From Plasmodium relictum (taxonomy: Eukaryota > Apicomplexa > Aconoidasida > Haemosporida > Plasmodiidae), in contig NC_041690.1 of NCBI RefSeq assembly GCF_900005765.1, positions 620,001 through 684,000 on the forward strand: 64,000 nucleotides of DNA, in the 5' to 3' direction. This document shows positions 22,478 to 33,218 of the stretch, in pieces (position 1 is the stretch's first letter; each line of letters starts with the position of its first letter). Both the position numbers and the translations under genes were made by a program. The notes under the pieces were generated by a model. That model was not told the DNA's origin and searched no databases. It saw only the letters and a list, made by a program, of their open reading frames with translations.

Positions 22478-23077
22478 TGGTATTATCATCAAGAAAAAAA
22501 AAGAATCCACGTAACACAATAAAAAGTAAAATCTTGAAAACAAGAAAAAGGAAAAGAGATTTTGATGAAGGTAAATTAAAAATATTTATGATAATTTTTT
22601 GTTATTCATCAAAAAGATTAAAATACATTTTTAAAATTATATATATTTATATTGTCTTTTAATTGTATCTTTTTTTTTTTATTCTTTTTTTATTCATAGT
22701 ATATAAAGACTATTTTAACAAAACAGATCTTCCTCATGATGAAGATTTAAAAGGATGTGGTATTTAATGAGAATAAATAAAAAATTTGAAAATTAAAATA
22801 TATTTTTAAATTGAAATAATATAATTTTTTAAACAAATTTTATGTAGGACAATATAAATGTTTTGCTTGTGATATATATTTTATAAATAATGATGCATTA
22901 AAACAACATGAAAAAACGAAAAAACATAAAAGAAGAGTTAAATTATTACATAAGGAGACAGCATATACTTACGTAATACGTCATATATATATTGTTATCC
23001 TTGTTATATATACATATATTTTTTTTTTTTTTTTTTTGTAGAAAGATTCATTAAAGGCTGCAGAAATCACCTTTTAA
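22478..23077 (+). CDS. C2H2 zinc finger protein, BUD20/ZNF593-like ribosome-biogenesis factor
   Basis: Likely homologue of Bud20/ZNF593, a shuttling factor of the pre-60S ribosomal particle in nucleolus and nucleus. Exons: 22478-22570, 22700-22759, 22848-22972 and 23042-23077, in frame throughout. The start is basic (VLSSRKKKNPRNTIKSK), then KTDLPHDEDLKGCGQYKC, then a U1/JAZ-type finger C-x2-C-x12-H-x5-H (CFAC...HEKTKKH) followed by KRRVKLLHK; the layout and ~105-residue length fit the family. No ATG precedes VLSS in the open frame. The intron ends TATAG right before TGGTA, so splicing an upstream exon ending in A would create A|TG: a start codon split by the first intron. Candidate A|GT donors lie in 22385-22435. 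The 3' end lies 43 bases from the next gene, which is convergent. Confidence 0.85.
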
Positions 23078-23120
23078 TTTAAAAATATACTTAAACATTT
23101 TACTTTATTTCTTTATTTTT

Positions 23121-23612
23121 TTAAATATTTGTTAATGAAATAATTTTAGTTAATTTTAAAAACCAATACAAATTATGTATTGTTTCATTTACTTCAAATA
23201 GATCATTATACTGATCATTTGAAAATTTATCTTTTTCTTCTATTTGTAGAGAATTTTTTTTTAAATTATCATTTTCTTTCATTATTTCGCTTATTTGTTC
23301 TATATTATTGTATGAAAATATATTTATTAAAAAATTTTGAAAAAACATAATTTCATTTTTGTTGTCTTCTTCATTATTTTCGTGCTTTCCATTTTCATAT
23401 ATATTTTTCTTCTCTTTTTTACTATTTAAAATAACAAGTTCACATAATTCAAAAAGACAAAACAAAGCTGACTTATGTTTTGATAAATTCTTTATGAACA
23501 TTTTTTCACTATCATCTTTCGTAATTTTAGCAATTCTATTTAAAAAATAAGAAAAAAAAAATATAAAATAAGAAAAATCTAAAATGAAGAACTAACGAAA
23601 ATAAATAAATAA

Positions 23613-23648
<36 letters not shown>

Positions 23649-25752
23649 TTATTAAGAAAGATTATTTTTTCTAATTTTTACATAACAATGTATACTATTT
23701 TTTTTTTTTTTTTTAGTTTTTGTTATATAAATATATTTACTTGCAAAAATTATCTTCATATTCTATATATAAAGGATCTTCAAATACTTGCTTTAATCTT
23801 TTTTTGTTTTCTTTTAATTTTATTATTATTTTTGATTTATCAGAACTATGATTTGAAGAATAAAAGTTTATGAATCTAAAACATAACAAAATATCATTAA
23901 TTATATTTTCTTCTATTTCTTCATTACTTAAATTATAATTTTCCTTTTTTATTTTCTTAATTTCTACATTTTCGATTAAAAAATTTATTCCTTTTTTTTT
24001 CATTAGAAACAATAGGGTGCATATATCAAAATTGCAATTATAAATGTCTTTTAAAACATCTATTCCATTATCTAATAGTACTATACCTTTATTATTTATA
24101 TGAAAAATAAATTCATTAATTATCTTACTTTTCAATTTTATAATTACATTATTATTTTCATATTTTATTTTCCAAAAAGTATAAGGTAAATTATTTATAC
24201 TACTTAAATTAATATAATAATTGCCAATTTTATTGCTATAAATTTTTAAATATATCTTATTATTATGCATAAACTGTTCACTTGCTACTTTAACTAAGTT
24301 TGTTTCATAATTTTCATTTTTATTATTATTTAAATTTATTTTGTTATCTTCATATATACTATTTTTTTTAATATCATTATAATTAAATTTAATTTCATAA
24401 ATGTCATTTACATCTAGAAAATTTCTATAAATATCACTTTCATTAACATTTATAATTTCCTTATTTTTTTTTTCGTAATTTCCATTTCTATTACTCTCAT
24501 TCATGTCATTTTTCTTCTTATTAGTATCATTTTTATTTATGAAATTTTCTTTATTAGCGTTAGAATTTATAAATCCATTTTCATTTATATAGTCTTCTTC
24601 TGTATTATCTTCTTTTTTTTCAAATTCTACTTCAGTCTTTTGATTTTCTAATAAAATTTTATTCACAAGGCTTCTTTTATTACTTTGCAACATCTCTACC
24701 TGAAATATTTTGGTATTTTTAACATTATTGTTTGATTCTATATAAAAGACATCTAATTTCTGATTTTTATAAATATTAGAAGGAATTTCAATCTCATAAA
24801 TATAGGAAAATAAATTATTTAGTTCTTCCATATGAAATAAGTTTCTCTCTTCTAAAACAGTTATAATACTATTTTCTTCATCGGAAAAAATAGGAGATTT
24901 ATTTTTTGAAGAAATAGAAGAATTTTTATTTGTAAAAATATGAATCTTAAATAAATCTAACAAAAGAATATCATTAATATATTCATAAGATTTATTTTTT
25001 ATTACTAAATTTATAAAATAAAACTTCTCTAACTTTTTTGAGGAATTTATATATATTGTCATATTTTCAAATTCAATTTTATTTGTATTTAGAATTTCAT
25101 TTATTATTTTTGTTTCAAAAATGAAGAAGTCGTTTTTTTTGTTATTATTTTCTATTTTATTTAATAGAATAAACTTATTTAACATGCCTTTATTAATATA
25201 TTTTATGTATTTTTCATATAAATAATTTTTTATCTTAAAAAGCATTTTAAAATTTTCTATGCAATATATTTTGATATTATCATTTAATGAATGGTAATCA
25301 ATTAGCAAAATAAAAAAAAGTAAATAAGTTAATTGCATAATTTCACAACAATTTTCAAAATATTCTAATTCATGCTCTCTAAAGAATTCTTTCAAAAAAT
25401 AAAAAATTACATTTAAGCAATTACTATTTATAACATTATAAAAATACAAGGAATTTTCGTAAAATAAATTGTCTTTGTTATCTAAATTTTTATCTTTTAG
25501 AGGGAAAAAAAAAGTATCATATATACACTTATAAATATTTATATCAATATAAAAAAAAGGAGTTTTTTTATCTACATAGTATTTGTTTAATAAGTCATTT
25601 TGAATTTCCACTTCCCTTAATTCAATATAGGAAGTTATTTTACTTATCAATTTATTACCAGTTTCATTGTAATTATTTATTTTTATATTGTCTAATAACT
25701 CTTTTTTTTCGGTTATTTCTATATTTTCTTCTTTCTCTATTTTACCCTTTGG

Positions 25753-25783
<31 letters not shown>

Positions 25784-25869
25784 TTCTCATTTTCGTTATT
25801 AGTATTTTTTATATTATTTTTTTCATTTACTACTTTAGTTTTTTTAACATATTCATCTATTTTTTTCAT
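23121..25869 (-). CDS. Conserved Plasmodium protein, unknown function (2 exons, 847 aa)
   Basis: Not recognised. Exon 1 is 25869-23741 and exon 2 is 23535-23121; the GTAAAT donor and the TAG acceptor join in phase 2 to give one 847-residue frame, so the 126-residue frame at 23501-23121 is not a separate gene. The start is ATG (MKKIDEYVKK), followed by a poly-Lys run encoded by a long A-tract. The middle is rich in Asn/Lys (residues ~410-500), flanked by more ordered stretches with hydrophobic and aromatic residues (for example WKIKYENNN and FICTLLFLMKK-like segments). No signal peptide, membrane segment or catalytic motif is evident. It is probably intracellular and soluble. It converges with the BUD20-like gene, and its promoter is shared with the divergent CCCH gene. 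Confidence 0.85.
23606..23645. repeat. (AT)n microsatellite in intron
   Basis: A TA dinucleotide run in the single intron of the 847-residue minus-strand gene. Typical of Plasmodium introns and likely polymorphic. Confidence 0.8.
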
Positions 25870-26976
25870 TTTTTCTTAAATGAATTTATTCCTGGATTAT
25901 ATTATTACTTGTAAATTAGTTATATATGAATTAAGATATGTAATTCAACTGAAAATTCAAAATTTTTTTTTTTATTTTGAAGGTTTTTCAAAAAAAAAAA
26001 AAGAAAAAAAGAAAAATTAAGATTATTTTCATTAAATCTACATAGTTCTCAATTAATTAATAATAAAGAGTTATCGTTATTCTATTTTTTAAAATATGTC
26101 TTTACAAAAAAGAGAAAAGATATGTGCGTTAAAAAATAATATAAAAGGAATAGTTATAAACTAGACAATAAAATTTAATTACCCAATACCAACATAATAA
26201 GCGGAAAAAAAAAAAAAAAATAGACATAAAACTTCACAAAAGATTATTTATTATATATTTTTAAACATTTAATGTTGTTTTCATAGAAGAAAAAAAAGAA
26301 AAAATGTATATAAATATAGTAATTCATCTATCTTTAATATATTTTTTATTTAAAATATGTTTATGTTATATAACATTTTAACAAGCATTTATCATTTAAA
26401 TTTATAAACTATTGAAAGGAAAACAAGAAGTTATTTAATTTTAAATATATATTTCAAAAACCATTTAAAATCAGTATTTAAAAAAATTATAATTTATTGG
26501 TAATCTAAACGTCATAATGATAAAGCAACGTTATGAGATTTATTTACATTTTTTGTTATAATGTATATATATATAATCTTATCATCTCTATATTCATATT
26601 TGTTTAAAACTTAAAAAAAAAATGATCGAATATATAAACAATTTCATTTTGTGCATTTATTTATCTATATAAATATATAAAAAAGTAAAAAAAAAAAAAT
26701 TAAAATATACATACCATATATTAAATGTTCGTTCACATTAAAAAAAAAAAATTAATAATTATAATAAAAAAATTGCAAGAGTTTCAAAAATACTTGTAAT
26801 CATATTTATACATATAAATTTGAAAAAAAAAAAAAAATGTTTATAGAATTTTAAATTTATTTAGAATGCTTTTTTATTTTTCATAATAATTTTTTTTTTC
26901 TTATTAACATAAATTTTAAAATTTATAAATTTTTATAAAACTATTTTACATAATTTCTTTTTTAGAAAAAAAAATT
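25870..26976. other. Divergent intergenic region (unknown gene / CCCH gene)
   Basis: Poly-A/T with AT repeats; should hold two promoters. A 22-codon plus-strand ORF at 26096-26164 (start MSLQKREKIC) has natural-looking composition but no confirmed partner exon. Nothing else is supported. Confidence 0.5.
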
Positions 26977-27072
26977 ATGGAAAAAATCAACGACAATCAA
27001 ATTTTAGAAAAAATATGTACAATAACAGGTATGTCAAATCACAAATATTGCTCATATTTCATTATATATATA

Positions 27073-27134
<62 letters not shown>

Positions 27135-28164
27135 TTAGGTATTACTAAGAACTTGTATTAAAAACTTTTTATTTTTTTTTGAACTTTTAGGTGATTTAAC
27201 TAATACATCGTCTGTAAAAAAAAAAAGTAAAAAAAAAAAAAAGAAAAGAAAAAATACAAAAATTGATGGAAAAAAGAAAATCATAACAAAAAATAGAAAA
27301 CGAAAAATAGTAGATTTATTTGAAGACTATAAATTACAACAGAAAAAAGAAACATGTAAATTTTTTTTTAAAAAAGGAAAATGTATTCATAATGAAAACT
27401 GTTCTTATTCACATGACGTTATACCAATTTATAAAATTTCCAAATTATGTAAATTTTTAGTTAAAGGAAATTGTGATAAAAAAAATTGTATATTTTCTCA
27501 TGACTATCAACTTTTCTATTGTCGCAATAACGTGATTTTCAACTCATGCCACAATCCTTTTTGTAAATTTAAACATATTAAAATAGATAATACAATCAAC
27601 AATGCTGATGAATATAATTTAGAAGTTGATAATGTTTTAAGTAAAGATGATAAAATAAGATTTTTATATAACAACAAAAATTACTTAATGGAACTGTTAA
27701 TTCACAAATATCACAATTTTGATAATTGTGAAGAAATAAACGTAGATGAACTAGTTAAAAAAGATGTTTATCCTTGGTTTATTAATGGAATAATTGATTT
27801 AATTAAACTAGACTTCAAATATAATAAAACTGATGCTTTTTTTAAATTAATAAAAAATTATAAGAATAAAACAAATAATTTAAAATGTTATATAGATGAA
27901 GATAATTTTAAAATATTGCAAAATGACAAAAACCTTAATGAACTATCTAATAGTAACACAATATCAGAAAACACCAAGACAGAAAATAATAATGAATTAA
28001 AGGAAGAATTAAATACATTAAAAAAAAATAATGATAACGATAATAAAAAGAATACTAATGATTCGAATAATACTATAGAAAATTTTAATGATTATAAATT
28101 TTATTCTAGTGAAGAAGAAGATTATACTCAATACTTAAATAAGTATTTTGAAATAGATGCTTAA
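26977..28164 (+). CDS. CCCH-type zinc finger protein (three fingers), RNA-binding
   Basis: Two exons, 26977-27028 and 27191-28164, phase 1, 341 residues, starting MEKINDNQILEKICTITG. A strongly basic Lys run follows (residues ~25-60), probably a nuclear localisation signal. Then three tandem CCCH fingers: CKFFFKKGKCIHNENCSYSH (C-x8-C-x5-C-x3-H), CKFLVKGNCDKKNCIFSH (C-x7-C-x4-C-x3-H) and C-x8-C-x4-C-x3-H ending CKFKH. Three closely spaced CCCH fingers with a basic lead-in resemble the ZC3H4/6/8 and Drosophila Su(sable) group, which act in nuclear RNA surveillance; that comparison is by eye. The remainder is acidic and Asn-rich, ending YSSEEEDYTQYLNKYFE. An ORF starting at GTG 27532 is only the tail of this gene. 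Confidence 0.88.
27062..27131. repeat. (AT)n microsatellite in the CCCH gene intron
   Basis: About 70 bases of almost perfect TA dinucleotide repeat inside the only intron (27029-27190). Confidence 0.95.
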
Positions 28165-28365
28165 TATACTTTTTTTTTTTTTCTTTGTTCATGTTTTATT
28201 TTTATTTCATTTTATTTATATATTTTTTTTTTTCATCACAGAAATAATAACCAAAGAAAATAATTTTTTTTTAAATATTTTAAAATTTATTATTTATTTT
28301 TTTAAGTTTAAACTTTAATTTGTTATTTTATCAATTTTTTTAATACAACATAAAAAAAAAAATTT

Positions 28366-30597
28366 TTATATAAATTTTTTTTTTTTTTCTGTGTAATTAT
28401 TGATACTCTTTTTTTCACATAGGAAGACATTGTATTTTAACAACGTAAAAATTAATTTATGAAAATTAATTTTATCCAAATTTAAATTAATAAATGAGAA
28501 AACAAAAAATTTATGGAATTCTTTGACAAGAAAATTTTCATAATTTTTTTTAAAAATATTTTTTAAAATATATAAATCCTTTTTATTTTTTATTTTTATT
28601 ATATGTAACCTAAGAAGTCTTTTATATATATCTAAAATTATATTTTCATTTAACTTGCTTCTTTTGAATGTTTTTTGTTCATATAATAAGGCAATAATAA
28701 GATTTACATAAATATATTCATCTGTTAATGTTGGTTTGTTTTTTTTAATAGCATTTTCTTCTATACATTTCTCATCTGTGCTATTGTTACACAATTTTAT
28801 ATTATGTATATTACATTTTCTGAGTATTATATTAGAATTCTGTTTTTTTAAGAAATTTCTGGATTCAATAAGTAATAAAGTATTTATTAACTTAATAATA
28901 TTGTTTCCTTTACATATCATAAAAGTTATAAAATCAAAATTTTTTATTTTTTCATACAGAAAATCAAATATCAACATTTCATAATTTAAAAGAGAAAAGC
29001 TAATTAAAATATTAATGGAAATTATGCAAGAAAATCCTTCATATTTTTCTTTTATAATTTCTCTAAATAATAAAAAGAGTTCTTTATCTTTAAAATTATT
29101 CTTTGCAAAAGTAAATACTATATTTTCTAAATGTGATGGTGCTATGTTATATATGTTAAAGTCATTTTTTCTATCATTTCTACAAGAATTTTTTAATATT
29201 TCTTTTTTTAAATGTTTTATTAAATAAATGTTTTCTTCTTTTAAATAATAGTTGCATCCATTTAAAATATATGCAAGATTCTTATTTGTGATATTTTTCA
29301 TTTTTTTAATTCTTTCATACATTTCTTTATAGAATAATAATACTTCTTTACTACTTTCTCTATTAAACATTTTAGAGCAACTCATAAATAGCCTTACCAC
29401 GCCGTCATCATTTAAATATTTTATAAAATTTTTTAATAAATAACTAAACCCTTTGACAAGTTTTAAATAACAATTTGAGTTATGATTATTTCTTTCTTTA
29501 TGTTCTAATTTGTTGTTAATTAACTGGTTATTTATATTTTCTTCATTATTAGAATAATAAGGTATTTCTATTTCGTTATTTAAATAATCACTTTTATCTG
29601 AATTTAAACAAAATTTTTTATTTTTTTCATTTTCTTTATCTTTGCAATAAAAATAATCTTGTATATCTTTCACTTCACAAATTTTATCAAATATTTTTAC
29701 ATTTTTTATAAAATCCAAATTGATATTATAATTATGTTCTTTTTCATCATAATTCATACATTCATAAAATAAATGATTTTCGTCTTTCTTTTCAGCAAGT
29801 TCTTTTTTGTTCTTTATCCTTAATAAATATTCTTTCCTAGCTGATATACTTAATTGATTTTGTAAAATGTTAAAATTTGCATTTTTTAATATATTAAAAA
29901 AATTAATTTGGTTAAATATCTTAATTATTTGCAAAGTTTTTAAGTAGAAGTTTTCATTATAATTCTGTTGTATTTTTTTGATAAAGTCAATATTCTTTAG
30001 ATATGATTGAAATGTGCTTATAAAACAGTCGTTGCACTTTTTTTCATTTTTGTATAAAAAAAAATCATTTAAAATAATATTAAATTGAATGAAAATTTTA
30101 AAAAAATAAAAAAAATCATTGCTTGTCATATACTTTTTTTTTTTATATATTTTAAATTTGTTATAAGTATACAATAGTAATGATTCTAAATTGAACAGAT
30201 GAATGTAATCATCAAAACATTTTACACTATTTATATTTATAATTTTTCTTCTTTTTTCTTTTTTTTTTATTTTATCAAGATAAACATTGAATAAGTTGTA
30301 ATGTTTCAAATTTTCCTTTAATAACTTCTCTTTTACTTCACTTATATTATTATTTATAATTTTTATGTTTTTGCTTGATCCTTCATTCTTACAAGTATCC
30401 TTTATTTCATTTTTAGATTCTACACATATCCCTTCTTTGTCATAATGTTCCCTTATATTCTTTTTTAACAATAGGGAAAAAAACCTCGAATTTGTATTAT
30501 TTGAATGAAGACAATTTAAAAAGTTATTAGTAAAATGTGATATAAGGAAATTTGTAAAAACAGTTTTTTCATTCCTTATATTTTTCAAAAATTTCAT
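28366..30597 (-). CDS. Conserved protein, unknown function; possible organellar helical-repeat protein
   Basis: Not recognised with confidence. A single 743-residue exon starting MKFLKNIRNEKTVFTNF, a basic, hydroxylated, acid-poor N-terminus that could target a mitochondrion. Residues ~390-560 contain successive helix-pair-like segments (VVRLFMSCSKMF, NKNLAYILNGCNYYL, PSHLENIVFTFAKN, SINILISFSLLNYEM) of the sort seen in the FASTK/RAP and octo/heptatricopeptide RNA-binding families. No C-terminal RAP domain is visible. The protein is Asn/Lys-rich but lacks long homopolymers. No membrane segment. It is divergent from the YL1 gene and converges with the CCCH gene. An alternative is any helical scaffold; the RNA-binding idea is inference. 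Confidence 0.82.
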   Translation of the reverse strand: MKFLKNIRNEKTVFTNFLISHFTNNFLNCLHSNNTNSRFFSLLLKKNIREHYDKEGICVESKNEIKDTCKNEGSSKNIKIINNNISEVKEKLLKENLKHYNLFNVYLDKIKKKEKRRKIININSVKCFDDYIHLFNLESLLLYTYNKFKIYKKKKYMTSNDFFYFFKIFIQFNIILNDFFLYKNEKKCNDCFISTFQSYLKNIDFIKKIQQNYNENFYLKTLQIIKIFNQINFFNILKNANFNILQNQLSISARKEYLLRIKNKKELAEKKDENHLFYECMNYDEKEHNYNINLDFIKNVKIFDKICEVKDIQDYFYCKDKENEKNKKFCLNSDKSDYLNNEIEIPYYSNNEENINNQLINNKLEHKERNNHNSNCYLKLVKGFSYLLKNFIKYLNDDGVVRLFMSCSKMFNRESSKEVLLFYKEMYERIKKMKNITNKNLAYILNGCNYYLKEENIYLIKHLKKEILKNSCRNDRKNDFNIYNIAPSHLENIVFTFAKNNFKDKELFLLFREIIKEKYEGFSCIISINILISFSLLNYEMLIFDFLYEKIKNFDFITFMICKGNNIIKLINTLLLIESRNFLKKQNSNIILRKCNIHNIKLCNNSTDEKCIEENAIKKNKPTLTDEYIYVNLIIALLYEQKTFKRSKLNENIILDIYKRLLRLHIIKIKNKKDLYILKNIFKKNYENFLVKEFHKFFVFSFINLNLDKINFHKLIFTLLKYNVFLCEKKSINNYTEKKKKFI

Positions 30598-31229
30598 ATT
30601 ATATATTTTTTATTTCTATTTTTTACAAAAGCAGAAAAATTGTAACGTTCAATCCTAAATAATAGTACTTAGCATGCCTTCATAATATGTTTATTTATCA
30701 TTATTTATGATGCTTTATAATTTTTTTTATAAAAATATTAGTGTTTTCATATTATTTTAAATAAAAGTAATTCATATATATTCTATTTAAATGCTTCTAT
30801 CAAGCTATTCATTATAATTTCAAAATGTTATTTTTCTTTTTTTTATCATCACCATTTTAATGGTACATTGAAAATTAAAAAAAAAAATTTAAATAAAAAG
30901 AATATTAGAAAAAAAAGCAAAAAAACAAAAAATAAAAATAATAAAAATTTATAATATAGATAAAAATTAAAAAAGAGAAATAAATAAGATAAAATAATAA
31001 TTATAAAAATAATAATTAAAATTAATACATAAGAATAGAAATAATATTAAAAATAAAAACAAGAAAAAAAAGTAAATAGTAAAAGACTTGAAAACAACAC
31101 AAATAAAAATTTAATGTTTAACGAAAATTTTACGTTTACAAAAATATATTTTTTTAAATAAAAGAAAAAAAAAATAAAAAAGCTTGTGCCCAAAAACAAA
31201 AAACGTGAAATATCTATAAAAGGTGAAAA
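30598..31229. other. Divergent promoter region between the helical protein and YL1
   Basis: A-rich on the YL1 side and T-rich on the other, with no coding frame or RNA gene seen. Confidence 0.55.
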
Positions 31230-33218
31230 ATGAGAAAAAAAAAAAATACAAAAAACAACAAAAAAGGCAGTGATTATGCTTTAGTTGATGAATCAGATGA
31301 AAGTAAAAATGACGAAAGTGATATTGAAAATGAAAAAGAAGAGGAAGAGGAAGAAGAAGAAGAAGAAGAAGAAGAAGATGAAGATGAAGATGAAGATGAA
31401 GATGAAGAAGGAGACGATAATGAAGAAAAAGAGGAAGAAGAACAGGAAGAAGATGACGACGAAGATGATGAAGATGAAGAAGATGAAGAAGATGAAGAAG
31501 ATGAAGATTATGAATTAAAAAATTACGGTATAGCTCTTGAGATGCCTAAAAGAAAAAACAGGGGAAAAAATATGAAAAAATTAATTGGTGAAGATTTAGA
31601 AAAGGATGAACAGTTTTGGAATGATAGTATGTGGGAAGAAGAAGAAATTGATGAAGAGTATGTAAACTCAGAAGGAGAAGAAGAATATAAAGACGTAACG
31701 GACTCTGATTTTGATGATGATGAAGAGGAAGAAGAAGAGGAAGATGAAAATAGAAATGAAAATGAATTTGATGAAGAGAAAAAAAAGAAAAAAAAAATAT
31801 ATTCCTATTTAGAAAAATTAAAAAAACAAAAAAAAAATAATATGCTAAAATATAACTATATGAAAAAAAGAAAGTTTAATGAAACAGAAAATAAAAATAA
31901 TAATAAACTTGAAGAATGTGATGAGGAAATGAAATCAGAAGAGAATAAAAAAGATGAAAATTTGTATGACGAAAAAATGTTAAAAAAAAAAAAAAAAATG
32001 GAAAACATGTATTTAATGTTAAATAGATCTACGAGAGATACCACGAGACAAAAAACAGAGCAAATGCAGCAGCTTTCTGAATTAAGAAGAATAAAAAAAG
32101 AAAATCGTTTTAAAAAATTTTACGAAAGTAGAAAAAGAAAAAAATCTATGCAAAGAGAAATGACAAGAGAAGAAAGACTTGAAGAAGCAAAATTAACTGA
32201 GCAATTTAATATTCAATCACTACTACAATTACAAGCTTGGGAGGAAGAAAAAAAAAAATATATTGAAAATAAGAAAATTATATACCATAAACCTAAAAGT
32301 GTTTTTATTAGTTATTCTTATTCTAAAAATATAATTAATCCTTTAAGTGAAAATTTGAAATATAATTTAGATCTCTATTATCCTAATAAGGAAGGAGAAA
32401 ATATAAATAATGTTTTAACAGAAAATACTATATCAGTTAATACGAACATATTAGAAAATGATATAAAAAATAACTGTGATATAAATAAAATGAATGAAAA
32501 TATAAAAATAGATGATTCTTTAGAACAACCTATTCAAAGTAAAAACACGATTGACAAAGAACAAATGAATGAATCAAATATCCAAACTGCTAAATTAGAA
32601 GAACTAAGTAAAAAAGAAAATAATGAAAATGATAAAGTAATAATTGAAAATATTAATGAAAATATAAAAGTAGAAATGGAATTTTTTAATGAGAAAGATA
32701 ATATAAAAAATGAAAATTTGAATGAAAACAAGAAAATAAATATTGAAAATTTAAATGAATGTGAAGATTTAAATATACAATATTTAAATAAAAATGATGA
32801 ATTAAATTTTGATATTTTAAATAATGATAAAAAATGTGTAAATAAAAACTCTTCTAAGTTATCAAAAGAAAAAGAGAATAATATCTATATAGAGGAAAAA
32901 CAACTTTACATTGTTACAGATTATAATGATTTAAAAATGTATAGTAATTATAATAATAATAAGGAAACATTAGAGAAAATAAAAAATAAAAATAATATTT
33001 GTGCAATAACAAATTTAGAAGGAAAATATTTTGATCCATTAACAAAAAAATATTATTATAATGCAGAGGCATTTAAAATTTTAAGATTTTTACATCATAA
33101 AAAAGTTTATGATGAAGTTAATAATCAGATTTGTCTTATTGTTAATCTTTTTAAAAGTAAATTAGACGAAATTGAAGGTAATGTTGAAAATACTACTTTT
33201 GATAATACTTTAAAATAG
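31230..33218 (+). CDS. VPS72: Vacuolar protein sorting-associated protein 72 / YL1 (SWR1 complex, H2A.Z chaperone)
   Basis: Nuclear subunit of SWR1/SRCAP-type remodellers that hands H2A.Z-H2B to nucleosomes. 662 residues, one exon, ATG after an A-run. The N-terminal ~90 residues are dominated by Glu/Asp; then the YL1 block DEQFWNDSMWEEEEIDEEY and a second acidic patch, matching the H2A.Z-binding region. Next a basic RSTRDTTRQKTEQ...RIKKENRFKKF segment and MTREERLEEAKLTEQFN, both typical of YL1. The C-terminal YL1_C domain is clear: NNICAITNLEGKYFDPLTKK, then YYYNAEAFKILRFL. An Asn/Glu/Lys spacer of ~250 residues, with repeated ENLNE/ENINEN units, separates the halves and makes the protein longer than the animal (~360) form. 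H2A.Z in Plasmodium marks AT-rich promoters, so the complex has an obvious role here. Confidence 0.93.
   Translation: MRKKKNTKNNKKGSDYALVDESDESKNDESDIENEKEEEEEEEEEEEEEDEDEDEDEDEEGDDNEEKEEEEQEEDDDEDDEDEEDEEDEEDEDYELKNYGIALEMPKRKNRGKNMKKLIGEDLEKDEQFWNDSMWEEEEIDEEYVNSEGEEEYKDVTDSDFDDDEEEEEEEDENRNENEFDEEKKKKKKIYSYLEKLKKQKKNNMLKYNYMKKRKFNETENKNNNKLEECDEEMKSEENKKDENLYDEKMLKKKKKMENMYLMLNRSTRDTTRQKTEQMQQLSELRRIKKENRFKKFYESRKRKKSMQREMTREERLEEAKLTEQFNIQSLLQLQAWEEEKKKYIENKKIIYHKPKSVFISYSYSKNIINPLSENLKYNLDLYYPNKEGENINNVLTENTISVNTNILENDIKNNCDINKMNENIKIDDSLEQPIQSKNTIDKEQMNESNIQTAKLEELSKKENNENDKVIIENINENIKVEMEFFNEKDNIKNENLNENKKINIENLNECEDLNIQYLNKNDELNFDILNNDKKCVNKNSSKLSKEKENNIYIEEKQLYIVTDYNDLKMYSNYNNNKETLEKIKNKNNICAITNLEGKYFDPLTKKYYYNAEAFKILRFLHHKKVYDEVNNQICLIVNLFKSKLDEIEGNVENTTFDNTLK

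Noticed and set aside
23121-23501. Separate 126-residue gene on the minus strand
   Set aside because: It is exon 2 of the 847-residue gene: the frame is open upstream of its ATG to an AG acceptor that joins in phase with 23741.
27532-28164. 210-residue gene starting at GTG 27532
   Set aside because: It is only the 3' part of the CCCH gene; the frame is open upstream through two more fingers to the exon boundary.
31285-31518. 77-residue Met/Lys-rich ORF
   Set aside because: Frame-shifted reading of the Glu/Asp repeats of YL1.
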